Positions 11,876 through 24,204 of a DNA stretch of 64,000 nucleotides are shown here, piece by piece. This DNA comes from Hofstenia miamia. Taxonomy: Eukaryota; Xenacoelomorpha; Acoela; Hofsteniidae. The notes under the pieces were generated by a model. It searched no databases, was not told the origin of the DNA, and saw nothing but the letters and a program-made list of their open reading frames with translations. The stretch is from contig CABFPE010000057.1 of assembly GCA_900660155.1 (NCBI GenBank), positions 1,196,263-1,260,262 on the forward strand. Direction: 5' to 3'. Each line of letters opens with the position of its first letter. The first letter of the stretch is position 1. The position numbers were made by a program, and so were the translations under genes.

Positions 11876-14800
11876 CATAGATTCCGTTACAATTCTAATT
11901 TAGAAATATGAGTAAAAGTATTTCATTGATGTTAAATATTTCAAAAAAAATGCATTGAAGTAAGGCAAAGATATAATCATACATTGTATTTAAATATATT
12001 CTATATAAATATATTTAAATGTATTATATTTGCCTGAAAAGTATAAGTCTATTTTTGCTTTGAATTGAAAAATGCAATATGAAGCTGCCTATTGACAGCT
12101 AGTGTACCACAAATTTCTGAGCATTGCGGAAAAAATTTCTAGTAAAATTTGAAATTTTTTTTGCAATTTTAAAAAGAATCTTTGTGATGTGATGTTGATA
12201 GGATTGCAAAATAAGTATTTTTCACGCAGTTTTAGATCAATGTTTAAAATTCTTTACAATTTAAGAATCTACACATTTAGTTAAATTTTGTATTAAATCT
12301 GTTACTGAGATATTTTAAATATTTTTTATAAATTACATGTAGCCAATTTTATTAGTTACGAAATTTATAAAAAATCAAGATTGAAAATAGAACTACAATG
12401 TATGGCAATATATATTATTTATTTTTATAATCTGTTAATCCTAGAATGCATAACGTATTCCATTGATCATTCCATTGATCATGTAAAGGGCCTTTGCTAG
12501 ATAAATATTTGTAATGAATCTTGCGCATATTTCAATGAAATACTACTATATATTATCAGATTTTCAGTACTATCAACATTTTAATATGAATTTTATACAT
12601 TCTAGGGTTACACAATAAATATTTCGAGGTAGGACTTAATTAAACTTTGGAACAATTTATTCGCTCAGTTAAGCTCTAATTGTACCCGACATATTTTAAG
12701 TGGTACTATATTTCTTAGTTAGTGGATCATTTGAAGTAGACCATAGCTTATTTAGTGTATTGGATTAACAAACAGGGCTTATCTCTCGTCAACGGTACAC
12801 AGAGTCTAGATAAATATTGATCAATTGATGCTTCGTTTGTTGACAGAATCTATTTTTTGCATTAAATGACACTAAAAACTATTTAAACTTCTTCTATCTA
12901 CTTACCTATAGATAAAGAAAGCAAGCATTTTATGCACCAGTTTTAGAAAAAGAACATTCTGGAATACCTGGTTAGACAAAGATTTATTGAACTTACTTAA
13001 AGTTCAGTTGATATTAATCTAATATTAACTGAAAACTCCTCATTCATAAGAAAATCCAACAGCGTCGCAGCATTGTGAAATATTGCGCAATACTCTTCTA
13101 TTAAAATACTATAAATTAATGCAGAAAGCGATATGAATATTTAGATTTTAAAGAAATTTCAATATCTCATTTCGATCACTTGCTAGCACAATCAGACAAA
13201 TAGAGGTTAAAATATCACCTTAGTACACTTAACATAAATCAACACACACTTTTTCAATCAAAGTAAATTTTTGCTTATATCATTCAAACTGCAACTGCTT
13301 CAATATGAAAATAAGATATAATATACAGTGTCGGACATCGATATTGACAAATTTCATTCGCAAAGCTTAACCCTATAACTTTGATTTTAGAATTGAACTC
13401 AATTTTGGGAACGGAATTCAAATTTTCTCTGAATTTTAAATCGGAAATTTAGTTATAATACTGTGCCCGTGTGAACCTCTATACATACACATGGCATTTT
13501 ATTCTAGCAAAAAAATCAAATTCAGTTTGAAAATTATAAAATTATATTTCGTTTCAAGTCAAGGGATTTTAACAAAATTTTAACAGCCATATTTTGAAAC
13601 ACTTGAATGCATTTATTTGAATACAGTAAACTTTTACCACTGAATTTGAATTTTTTTCTATATACTAACTACAAAATATGTCTATGCAAAAGGTTTTTAT
13701 GGTGCCCCTTACATTGCATTGAATGAAAATAAATTTCTTATAAATCACAAAGCAAAATTAATTTTGGCGCTAAGAATCAAAATTATTTTATAAGTTTGGC
13801 GATAACTATTTAAACATTCATGGATAAAATATAAAGTCACTGCTAAATTGATTTTAGAACAGCATTAAGTAATTGTAATCAAATAATAAATTTGAAGTTG
13901 CAAACTTATTTATAATGCTTTGCAACGGAAACGACTATCTTCGATACCAAACGTTGTACGGAAATATTTGTCTAGTTAACAGCTGCATTTATTAAAGAAA
14001 ACACTAATCTATAAGTGATTAACAGACTCACAAAAGCTTCTTAAACAAGAATTCGAATATATTCATACTTATAAAACCATAGTTTAACAACGTATGCGTC
14101 TGTTTTCAGTTAAAAGCATGAAGTATTATAAACTTTTGAGAACACGCATCCTAGTAAATGTTGGAGTAAATTTTGATTGATGCCATTGGATCATATCATA
14201 ATTGAAGTCCTGGAAATGAAGTGTTTTTTCAGCCTCAGCAATTAATGTGCCCCGTGACAGTAATATTTTTGAACTGCAAAAACTATTGAACATATTGACT
14301 TAGGCTTTAGATGACAGAATTCAACTTTATTGTTAAACAATTGTTTTGAGTAAAAACATGGATGTTTTAATAAATGATATACATGTATAATCGTATTATT
14401 AATAAATAATTGCGTTCGATAATAATGCATTTATATCTTTTACTCTAAAATTGAGCCTTTTAATACTCATTTTTTAAAGAGGGATCATACTTATAAAAGT
14501 GTTGCAATTTGTTGTGCCTATCACAGTACTAATAAACGAAAATCAGTACTTTGTAGTCAGCACCGACTGGCAAAGAAAATAAGGAGGAAAGGAATACAAT
14601 CATATTTGCGAAGCTTGCTCCATAGAAATTGGAAATGGTCCTTTGTACTTATTTTGAAATTCCAAATATGATTCCTTTCTTGTCAAAATGTAGAGTAGCT
14701 GTTGTTTTAACTGTGCGTCGTATTATCAATTATTTGTTTTATGTAATAGCCTTATCAAATTTTATGTGTAAATTTGTTTCTTTCCTTTCTTTGTGAAATT

Positions 14801-15044
14801 TTTCAAAAAGCATTTTTTCAATTATCTCAAAAATATTAAATGCATTCTCAGTTCTATTCATATATCATTATTTGTTGAATTGATTCTTTATTATCTTTGA
14901 TTGCAGAGGCAAAAATATATTTTTTGAATGCAGGAGCTTTACCCTTATTCCCATCTCAAAAAACTTCAATGATGGTAATGGCAGTAAACTGTTGTATTAA
15001 GATGATGTCATTTATTTTATAATAACTAAAATTGTCGTTTTACA

Positions 15045-15045
15045 T

Positions 15046-15072
<27 letters not shown>
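15045..15072. repeat. (TA)n microsatellite
   Basis: A pure TA run inside proposed intron 1. Confidence 0.9.
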
Positions 15073-15076
<4 letters not shown>

Positions 15077-15529
15077 TTTTTCAAATTAGTGCAGATAGAG
15101 TATCTAAATTGAGAAAATTCCCAAAGCTGGTAGATCAGGTGTTAAACTTAAATTCAGTGATTAACATCATCACTTAATCAATAGCCAAATCCTTAAATTT
15201 TTGGCAGTTTTTATAAATTAGTTTACAGAAATAATTCTATGTGGCTGAAGTTATTCATTAAAACGAGTTTTTTTTCAGAATCTTTGAATTGGCATTATTT
15301 CTAACTAATTTTTAACATCCTGAATTTACAAATCGCTACATATTTAACGTTTATTTGCACAACCAATTTACGTAAATACTGAACATGATTTATTTCTCCG
15401 CCCAATTTTAATTAAACTGTTTTTATAATTTATGCAAAATAATTTCTGATTGGTTAAATATGTTTGCCTTTGACTAATAATTTTACTGTTGACCAATTAG
15501 ATAACAGAAGAAAACTCTATATATTTTAG

Positions 15530-15745
15530 CTGGTTGTCCGGCCTCATCAGTAGGTAAGCCTGGACTACATTGTGACAGTTGCAAAAAAGAGTTCATGTCT
15601 GTAACAGACTTAAATCATCACACATGTTTAATGGTTCCTTCACTACAATTTCCCGTTCCAAACGAAAATGCTTTAAGATTTTCTTCACCCTTAATGGAAT
15701 TCAATAATTCGCAGTCTTCACCATTCTCTCTAATGCAACTATACG
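15530..15745 (+). CDS. Exon 2: zinc-finger-like exon of the putative host gene
   Basis: The exon is bounded by an acceptor (TATATTTTAG) and a good donor (G|GTAAGA at 15746). It is 216 bases, entering and leaving in the same phase. Only one frame is open throughout, and that is the frame exon 1 leaves. It encodes GCPASSVGKPG, then CDSCKKEFMSVTDLNHHTC. The two leading cysteines (C-x2-C), a hydrophobic core and the His and Cys at the end look like a single short C2HC zinc finger. A Ser/Pro/Asn-rich tail follows. The zinc-finger reading rests on residue spacing only. I do not recognise the family. A nuclear or nucleic-acid-binding role would be inference. Confidence 0.6.
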
Positions 15746-16364
15746 GTAAGATTTCGAAAGTTTTGATTATGTATGGATCATGACTATAAGGCTCATTTTT
15801 GTAAGATTGAGAAGAATATATCAAGATTTAAGATTTGTTGTGAGATTACCGACAGGAAAATGCTACCTTATTGAAAAACGACGTCTGTATATTAAATGTT
15901 GAATTATAATATTTAAGAAGGTACGCAATTTAATGATGGAAATATGGAGTTAATGAAAAATTTTAAACTGTTATCGAAGTTATATATATCAAATTTCAAT
16001 ACTTTGAACAGATTATGCAATATTTTGCAAAGAAATTGAAAATGCATAATATAACATATATTGAAAGACTACATTAAAAAATGCAATTTTCTGCATATAA
16101 CAATGATCATTATTTAATAATGTGCTAAATATTATAATTATATAAATTGGTACTCTAAGAATTATCAATCATGCTAAACATAAATTTTTTCTGTTAAATT
16201 GCACTTAATTTAACATTATATCTAGCGAAAATTAAATAAAAATGCCAAAGTTTTCAATAAGGAAACAGTTACTTAACATTTTAACTACCCCTAGCTAATT
16301 AATAAACTTTGTAAGACCTTAACATTTCTTATTAAATATAATATAATAAATTAATTTCATTTAG

Positions 16365-16516
16365 AAATACAACAAAGGTATGCCGCCAGATTATTTTTGC
16401 AGCAGCAGTCCTTTCCAACACATCCTCATCATTTACAATTTCTGAATGACATAATGTACAGAAATCGTGAATCGTTATTACCATCTCGATCAATTTTTGA
16501 GCCGAAATACGAAATG
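16365..16516 (+). CDS. Exon 3 of the putative zinc-finger-like host gene
   Basis: It follows the acceptor TTTCATTTAG and accepts the one-base overhang of exon 2 without a stop. It encodes EIQQRYAARLFLQQQ, a likely helix, followed by a His/Pro-rich stretch and IMYRNRESLLPSRSIF. The codons are far less AT-biased than the flanking DNA. The proposed donor (ATG|GTACAT at 16517) is weak and leaves phase 0, whereas exon 4 needs one carried base. So either an alternative donor (AATC|GTGAAT, inside the exon) is used or a small exon between 16.5 and 23.6 kb is unseen. Confidence 0.55.
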
Positions 16517-18099
16517 GTACATTTTCAATTTCATTGCTTTCAATAATTAATCATTAATTCGCTAAGATAAATATTAAATTCTTGGTATTTAGCAGTTGAT
16601 TTATTATTACGGTTCTAAGAATCGAAATTTGCATTTTACATGCAATCCATATGTGCAATTGCCTGTGCCACATATTAAATTTTAGTTCACCATCAAACGG
16701 ACGTAATATTTCCCTAGTGCAGCAAAGCACAATAAAGATTTACAAACAACGCTGCATATATTTTAAATTTGAATACATTGTAAGCATCGAAAATAAGCTT
16801 TTTTGGAACCTTTTAGGGCTAATACATCAAATGTATTGGGCATGAAAAACCGTTAAACAAATTTTTGCAATATCCACCCATCATGTTACCTCATTTTCTC
16901 TGTTCAAGCGTCGAAAAGGATCTCTCAAGTATCATTTTATAGCAAAAATCAAACAACTTTTCGTTAAGATCATCTTAATGTATTTTTGAAGAGCTTCACA
17001 TATTCGACAGTCAAACAGCTAAGATTTTTTCTCTAGGGGCCAATAAATAAAGGGAGAAACATTTTCTCAAGATTCGTTTTAGATGCTATATTGTTAGTTT
17101 GCTGTAAACGTTTGCATTTCTCGAGCATCCGTCTGAACATATTTGAGGTGGCTGATTTCCTAATTTATAGATTTTTTAACCTAAATGATTTCGTAGACAG
17201 AGATAATCCAAAAAATATTGCACGTAGACACTAAATGTGTCCAACATTAGAAAACTACTAGGAAAGTAGAACACTTTTTTACCTACTAAGATTGGACGAT
17301 GTCTTTTAATCATTCTTGACATAAATTAAGAAAAAATTGAAAAAGCATGTAGAATTTTTTGATGATCTAAGAGAAACTCAATTTTTAAATGGATTTTGTA
17401 AAATCATAATACTGTCTTCTAGCTAAACTAAGGGTAGCCTTGAGGAAGTATTCTTGTTTAATCTTGATATTATGGATGGCCACAACTAGAAGCAATGCAA
17501 AAAAGTCTAGGACTTGTATTAATAAACTCATTACACATCATTTTTCATGCTGGAGGCAAGCAAAAAAAACGAAGAAAAAATGAGAAACTATTCTACTTTG
17601 AGGTTCGGATCAATTTTCGACTCACACTTTTATGGCGCATAGATTTAAAAGGAAGCTACAAGATGCAAATATATTAAATAATTTTCCAATAAGGATAGGA
17701 TGCAATGTGGCAATTCCCCATTATTATGTGGCCCTATATTTTTATAATGTTCGATTGTGAATAAATGTTAAATAAGGTTAAATATGGTCTTAGACATATA
17801 TTGTCGAATATTGATGCAAACCAAATTAACATTTGCAAATTTTCCATGCCCTTGATAATTTTTTTAAACAATATCATATTTCACAGAAGTAAAAATCCCA
17901 TATGAATGAGAAATTGCAACAAGTTCATGAAAATATAGAAATTTATTTCCTTATTCCGGTAGGAATTTTTGTTCAAAAGAGGTTTTGTTCATTGTCTTCA
18001 TAATAGTCGTTAGACCAATACTGTATTTTTTTGGCTGCGTGATATTACTAGCAAGAAAACTACTCAAGAATAACTATGTGTTGTGAGTACGTTGATGTA

Positions 18100-18103
<4 letters not shown>

Positions 18104-18134
<31 letters not shown>
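18104..18134. repeat. (TA)n microsatellite left of a MITE
   Basis: Pure TA run directly abutting the ACGGGCT end of the element at 18135. Confidence 0.9.
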
Positions 18135-18136
<2 letters not shown>

Positions 18137-18414
18137 GGGCTCTAGACACTATGGGATTTGTATCCACCGCCCACAGTTTCCGATTTTCCATATTACCCAG
18201 CGCCTTTTTGAAAGAATAATTCATTTTGTCCAAAAATTTTCACATTGCTCATTTGGAATAGGGGTCTACTTTCTTATGTATGAGTTTCAGGTTTCTTCAA
18301 GAATTTTTTTTTGACTCGTGTCCAGCGCCCTCGGCCACAGTATCTAGTGCCCGTATAGATTATTTTGTATCCAGTGCCTTGTAGAAATTTTAAAATTTTG
18401 CATCCAAAGCCCGT
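18135..18414. mobile_element. Small inverted-repeat element (MITE) embedded in (TA)n
   Basis: The left end reads TATACGGGCTCTAGACAC and the reverse complement of the right end reads TATACGGGCTTTGGATGC, giving a short terminal inverted repeat. Inside are GC-richer words GTATCCACCGCCC, TCCAGCGCCC and ATCCAGTGCC. TA runs lie on both sides, as expected if it inserted into a TA repeat. It has no coding capacity. The family is not recognised. Confidence 0.55.
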
Positions 18415-18427
18415 ATATATATAGACA

Positions 18428-18469
<42 letters not shown>
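18428..18469. repeat. (TA)n microsatellite right of a MITE
   Basis: About 20 TA units beginning 14 bases after the element end. Confidence 0.9.
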
Positions 18470-18472
<3 letters not shown>

Positions 18473-19325
18473 TTATATTAAGAATATTATTGTTGTTCGG
18501 TATATTTTTTATATGTAATATTAATACTAATATCATTTAGTATAAATGTTGTATTATAGGAATAATTACTTATTACAATATTATAAATAAAAATAATAAT
18601 AAATGCCATTTGAAAAAAATATATTTATAATTATAGGGATTTTAATAATTCTTCATCTCAACATTATTATATTATGCGTTTGTTGTAATAACTTTTTTTC
18701 TAAATAATATCAAAACTACTTAGTAGCACTCTTTTTTATTGAAAAAACATGATGCAGAAGATTTTCTGCCGATGCAAATCCCCTAATTGAAAAAATTTTT
18801 GTTTTTGGCGTCGAGCACATTTTTTCAACTACTTTACTTGATAATCCGCTTTAAAGAAAGTAATTTCTTAAAAAAACAATGGTTTTCATTTTTGGAGACC
18901 CAAAAAGGCAAAAACTTTTCGATTGCAAAGCAAAATTTCCAATGATGTAGGTGGTCACTGTTTCTCACGAAATTATATTGTAGGTCAAACTTTTAGGTTA
19001 TTTTTGCTCTGTTTACAAATGGCCTCTTCACTAAGATATTTTCTCTGAACGTTTTCACTTGGTTTGCTTAAGATAAAACAGTGCTTGTTATTTAAAATGG
19101 CACATCATGAACCTTATCTGTTTAGAAAGGCTTATTCGAACCACTACACATTATATAATATACACGAATTCAAGATTAAGCATCCAATAAACATATAGTA
19201 AAGAAATAATGAAAATTAATTACTATTTAGCTGTTAGTTGAAGCTCAACTTTAAAATTGTTTAAATAATAATATAGAATGTTAATAATTTTGAAGCTAAA
19301 CCGAAATTGGCGGAGAGTCTATTAT

Positions 19326-19332
<7 letters not shown>

Positions 19333-19371
<39 letters not shown>
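19333..19371. repeat. (TA)n microsatellite
   Basis: Pure TA run inside proposed intron 3. Confidence 0.9.
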
Positions 19372-19374
<3 letters not shown>

Positions 19375-20967
19375 TATATGCTTTATTAATAAACATTTTT
19401 ACTTTTGCTTAAATAATAGCATCAATCATTAAAAGCAATTATTTTCGTTGAATTCAAATTCACACATGGTAAATATTAAGATAGTACAATTTCGGTAGTT
19501 GGTAGGTTTTACAAGAGCTTTGAATACAGTATACTATGTGCAGGAACGCATAAATTTAAGTGGTCTGTAATGAATGATAAATTTCAGAATCGTGCTAGAT
19601 TGTGACTATTATATCGCTAGAGATGCGAAAAGTGACGAATATTCTTTTCATGTAGGCATTCCATAAACTAAGCTTATCTCATTCCTGGTTTTCACCAATT
19701 TTATCAACGATATCAGGGTCTCACAGCGACGATAGTGATAAAATTCAATAAAGTCCGCGAAAGGCACGAACCTATAATAACAGCAGTTAGAGATAAGACG
19801 CAATTCGCAATTTGTCAAGATACTATTAATGACCTCATATGAAAGTGCGAAGATACTAAGCTTATATTTAATGTGGATAGAACAATATAATTAATAATTG
19901 AGATTGTATTCAGTTGTGACATAGTACCTTTGTACACTTATTCAATATAAAAGCATCCAAACGGTTTATGAATATAAATATACGTCCACTATACGATTCA
20001 TGCAAAGAAAAATTATTCAATTTTTCGGTTGGCTAGATCAATATTGTGTATTTCAAGAATATATAATGAAATACTACAAACTGAATTTGAAAAACTAAAA
20101 TGGAGTTTCACGAAAAAATTCGTTTTACTTAATATTTATGAAATAGTAATTGTAACTTAACAAACAATTTTGTATAAACTCTAATTAATATTCACCATAT
20201 CTCTTCATATCAGTGAAACTATTCAGAGCCTGCTTACTTGACATACATATTTTGAGCATATTTATGAGTAAGCAACTGGGTTTTCGAGTGCAATATTTGT
20301 TGTAGCAAAGGAAGAGCTGGGTTTCTCGTGATGCATGTCCTTAGGACATCACAACACGTTCAAGAGAAAATTAATGTACACCTTGGAAATAATAGAGCTC
20401 TTAGCAATTTGGATATAGTACCACCCGTGACCCGTGACGTAATAGTTGGAACATCGCCACTCGTTATCACTCACGGTTAAAAATTTCGCGTCAAAAATTC
20501 TTAGTTTCCATTACACGACTTTTCTCTGAAAGGTCTGAATGAGATCGTAGAGGCAGATCACTCTGTCATTTTTTATTAGGTAATGAGGAACTAATTGACA
20601 GAATAAACTCATTATTTTAAAATCTTCTGTATGAATCTAGGCAACCTTGATGGAAATAGTGTTATGCCTTTGCACCAATTTGTTTAAGAAAACTTTAGCT
20701 AAGCTAATTGAAATTGGCGACTTTAGTTCTATTCTGTCATCATTGGCTTTCGAGCTACTTGCAGCAACATTTTTTCTCCCAATAAATTGCAATAGCATTG
20801 CCGAATAGTGAATATAAACGATGGGGATTATTGTGTTAGTAATTAAGTTCTATATAGCATGGTGTTTTTATGTAGAATTGTTATTCAATAAATAATTAAT
20901 ATTTTTATTAAAGAACATATACATTTAATACCTTAAGTATTTAAAATGAATTTTTCAACATCGTTAG

Positions 20968-20989
20968 TATATATATATATATATATATT
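20968..20989. repeat. (TA)n microsatellite
   Basis: Short pure TA run inside proposed intron 3. Confidence 0.9.
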
Positions 20990-21362
20990 GTGCGGGAGCA
21001 AAGCTCACAAAACTGGACAAAATTGACCGCTGCACAAAAATGGGAAAAAAATCTGTGGTCACACAGGTTTCTATTTTTACTATAAATATGGTAAGCAAAA
21101 GGTCACTAGGTATTTGATTTTTAAGCAGATGCCTAGTTGTAGTAAATGCTGGGTCCGTTCAGTTTGAAATATGAAGTTCTCAATCGAGGTAAAATGGGAC
21201 TGAAGACAATAATATTTCCCAAATATTTTAGGGTTGTTCATGCGAAATTCACACACATATAAACAGTGGCTTCAAGCATGTTTTTTGAAAACTTGTAATT
21301 TTTGCATTTGATTTTATCCAGATCCTATCTGTTTTTTTTTACTTTGCCGTCCTCTTATTATA

Positions 21363-22128
21363 CAGGGTGCAACAAAAGTAACCAGACGCTTCTAAAATGA
21401 AAGCAAAAAACTGTAGTTCAGCAAGATGAAGCTCAGCCCCATTATTCGCTTTTTGTGCGAGAGTGGTTGGACAATCACTTTCCCAACATGTAAATGGGTT
21501 GCAGAGGCCCCATCGATTGGCCTGCACGGTCTCCGGACCTGCCCGTACCCGACTTTTTNNNNNNNNNNNATACAGGGTGTAACAAAAGTAACCAGACGCT
21601 TCCAAAATGAAAGCAAAAAACTGTAGTTCAGCAAGATGAAGCTCAGCCCCATTATTCGCTTTTTGTGCGAGAGTGGTTGGACAACCACTTTCCCAACATG
21701 TAGATGGGTCGCAGAGGCCCCATCGATTGGCCTGCACGGTCTCCGGACCTGACCGTACCCGACTTTTTTCTGTGAAACTTTGAAACTTACTAAAGAACAA
21801 AGTTTATGGCAGAAACCCACGCACTATGGACGATCTGAAGAATGCTATTCAAAGAAATTCATGCCATACCATTAGATTTGGTGAACAAGGTGTGCCGGTC
21901 TGTTCTTGACCGGATTAACAAATGCATTGAACATGATGGTCATAATCTGAAACATTATCTATGAACACTTTCCTCTTTTATTATTCATCGTTTTGGACAT
22001 TATAACCTCAGTAAGTTGATTTAGATTCACTACACTGTACATTCTACTATAAATTATTCGTTTTTTAATTTTATGAATAGTTAGATTTCTCGTAAAATGA
22101 AGCGTCTGGTTACTTTTGTTACACCCTG
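21363..22128 (+). mobile_element. Internally deleted Tc1/mariner-type transposon, duplicated across an N gap
   Basis: The left end CAGGGTGCAACAAAAG and the right end, whose reverse complement starts CAGGGTGTAACAAAAG, are inverted repeats of about 30 bases. Both are flanked by TA, the family's target duplication. Just inside, the sequence encodes the end of a DDE transposase: LQQDEAQPHYSLFVREWLD, then GRRGPIDWPARSPDLTVPDF, with FLW beyond. These are the family's second and third acidic motifs and their surroundings. The first two thirds of the transposase are missing, so this is a deletion derivative. The first ~190 bases (21363-21558) recur at 21573-21767 after the Ns with only a handful of differences. 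I read that as an assembly duplication rather than biology. Confidence 0.85.
21559..21569. other. Assembly gap (11 N) between near-identical flanks
   Basis: Sequence before and after the gap is the same transposon segment, so the gap probably marks an unmerged overlap. Confidence 0.85.
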
Positions 22129-23631
22129 TATTTTAAAACGATTTGTTTCGCAATTACTATACTTTAAAAAAAACATCCAAATTATTTTGTTAGTAATTCA
22201 CAAATATGACTTTACATTAACAATTTGCTGAGATTTCATATATTAATGCCTACAGTAAATATGATGCTTCAATATTTATTTCATAACCAAGTAAAAGCCA
22301 TTGGCTGCAAACTGAAATTTTATTGAAATTTCAACTATTCCAGCAAAGCCAGAAAAAAAATAAATATTGAAAAAGTCTTCACAAAATAATATAACTATTA
22401 CAAAGCAAGAAATTTTTCATTATCACATCGAACAAATGTATTACATTGTTTCATATTTGAAGGAGTCAAATAGCAATTCAGTTTTTTTTAAAGTTAGCCT
22501 GCCCTTAAGGATGAGTCGCTAACTGAAAAACCTAGAGTTGCCGTCTTGATTTAAAACCAAAGTCGAACCAAAAATATCTTAGCATGTACGAATTCCTAAG
22601 TTTTCTTGAATTTGGTAATATTTTTGACTCATGACAAACTACTGCAGAAACTATAATTTTAACATAAGTGCAAATTGTAGTATACTACTGCAAACAATAT
22701 TTCTGCAGAATCCACAATGAAAACTACTTTTTTGCAAGAATCGTTTTTCATGAATTATGCCTGCGTGCACAAGCAAACCTACTCTTGTTTTCTAGGCCTG
22801 TATTCTTAAATGTGTTTTTAACTGGTTACTATTAGGCCTAGTTTGAACAACAAACAATTTTGAAAAAATATGTTAAATGTGTAAATTGTTCTAGAAAAGA
22901 AAAAAAACGTTCCCGACTGAAAAATGTTAAGCATTTATCAAGAATGTCGCTTAGTCATTATCCCTTAACGGCTTGTGGGCTTTTTCAAAGAACAAGTCGT
23001 TTTTCCCAAAATTTTAAACACTTTTCTTCAAATTTGCAAATTGTTTGTGAGTGTGAAAATGTTGAAAATTTGCACAAAATTGCTGTAGCTAAGGAATTTG
23101 AAAACATAATTATATTATGATGTAAATTCCCATTTGTTTAAATTGATTAAAAGTATTCCCTATAATTAATGCTCAGATAATCAATATTTTTGAATCCCAT
23201 ATGATGTATCAACAAATTCTAAATATTTCTTTCCACAGGTAGGCTTCTCAAACACTTATTAATAATCGCTTGCCCTGCGGAAAGTCAGAGATCATGGCAC
23301 TTGCAATGTCTCTGACAGAGCACAATTTCAAAGCGTAAATGAAAAGGAGCATTTCTCTATTGTGTTGCTTTTTCAGATGTTAAAAAATTTCTGAGTAATT
23401 TAATCTAAAATAACCTGGAGTCGTTTTATACATTTTCAAAGAATTTTCTCCAAGCCTATTTGGAAATCGAAAATTTATGATAAGGCTGAAGTACTTGAAA
23501 AGATTGACTATTTTTTGTTTTAAAAATTTAGATTTTTTTAAAAAGATTATAATTCATTCCTTGTATTGAGATAATTCGAAGGTCAAGAGCACATGGGAAG
23601 CAGTTTAGCTTTAACTATTTCTTACATGTAG

Positions 23632-23751
23632 ATAAACTTCCTAAACTAGTTAAGTCAGCGGTATCGAAGCCAAAGGTATCAGGATTGAAAAAATCGAACA
23701 AAGGCACACCTGAAAATGACCATGATCGAGATAAGAGACGCTCCTTATTTT
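23632..23751 (+). CDS. Exon 4 of the putative zinc-finger-like host gene
   Basis: The acceptor is CTTACATGTAG. Only one frame is open, entered with one carried base, and it encodes KLPKLVKSAVSKPKVSG, then KKSNKGTPENDHDRDKRRS. This is a strongly basic, Lys/Ser-rich stretch ending in an acidic-basic run that resembles a nuclear localisation signal. The proposed donor T|GTCAGT at 23752 leaves one base, matching exon 5. Without splicing, the frame stops three codons later. Earlier donors (AAG|GTATCA) are possible. Function unknown. Confidence 0.45.
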
Positions 23752-24042
23752 GTCAGTTATAAGTGTTGAATTTATATTCAATAAGTCAAGAAAATTATAA
23801 AATTTCAAGCTTGTTAAGATGTTTAATTCTTTACCTACTCTTACATAAAAATTGTTTTTCCAACTTCAAGCATCCTCCTGATTTTTAAGGGGTTTGACGC
23901 CACAACTAATAGGCTTTGAGAAAATTCTTTGGAAATGTGGCAAAGCTATTTGTCCAGACCCCAGACGGTTTAAGGTGAATGAAACATTTTAATAAATCTA
24001 ATATTTCGAGAATCCCTGTGTTGGCAAATGTTTTCTTTTCAG

Positions 24043-24135
24043 CTCAAGCATCAATGGCACAATCAGAAAGTCATACTCACGGACGACAGTTGCGTATGCA
24101 AGGAGGGCCGACACAGTGGAATGTCCGTCTGCCAG
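24043..24135 (+). CDS. Exon 5 of the putative zinc-finger-like host gene
   Basis: It is bounded by a strong pyrimidine-rich acceptor (TTTTCTTTTCAG) and a donor CAG|GTTAAA. It is 93 bases with the same phase in and out. In the frame left by exon 4 it encodes QASMAQSESHTHGRQLRMQG, then GPTQWNVRLPG. All three frames are open, so the frame rests on phase continuity with exons 4 and 6. The compact exon between good splice signals, in a region otherwise full of stops, is the main support. Confidence 0.45.
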
Positions 24136-24204
24136 GTTAAATAAAAAAAAATCGTTAGAAAATTATAACAAATTTCAAAAACTAAGGTGATGGAACTCAG
24201 CTGT

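Larger units (their letters stand above)
10380..15529 (+). other. Proposed intron 1 (~5.15 kb)
   Basis: It starts GTAAGT and ends with TATATATTTTAG. It is AT-rich with short chance ORFs only, for example 10999-11307 and 14242-14430 on the minus strand. It holds a CTCGACTCG-rich patch (11515-11875) and a TA microsatellite (15045-15072). Confidence 0.45.
16517..23631 (+). other. Proposed intron 3 (~7.1 kb), possibly hiding an exon
   Basis: Long AT-rich stretch with microsatellites, a MITE (18135-18414) and a Tc1-type deletion derivative (21363-22128). Short ORFs at 16651-16845, 17495-17677 and 22860-23120 resemble nothing known to me. A 3n+1-base exon is expected somewhere here if the exon 3 donor is right, and I could not identify it. 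Confidence 0.4.

Noticed and set aside
21339-21820. ORFs reading through the N gap with duplicated protein
   Set aside because: They cross undetermined bases and are antisense to the transposase; the duplication is probably an assembly effect.
22860-23120. 86-codon plus-strand ORF as an extra exon of the zinc-finger-like gene
   Set aside because: Lys/Asn/Phe-rich composition follows the AT-rich DNA and no splice edges fit the needed phases.
23232-23330. Exon after the acceptor-like TTTCTTTCCACAG
   Set aside because: Only one phase is open, there is no good donor, and it does not repair the exon 3 to exon 4 phase problem.
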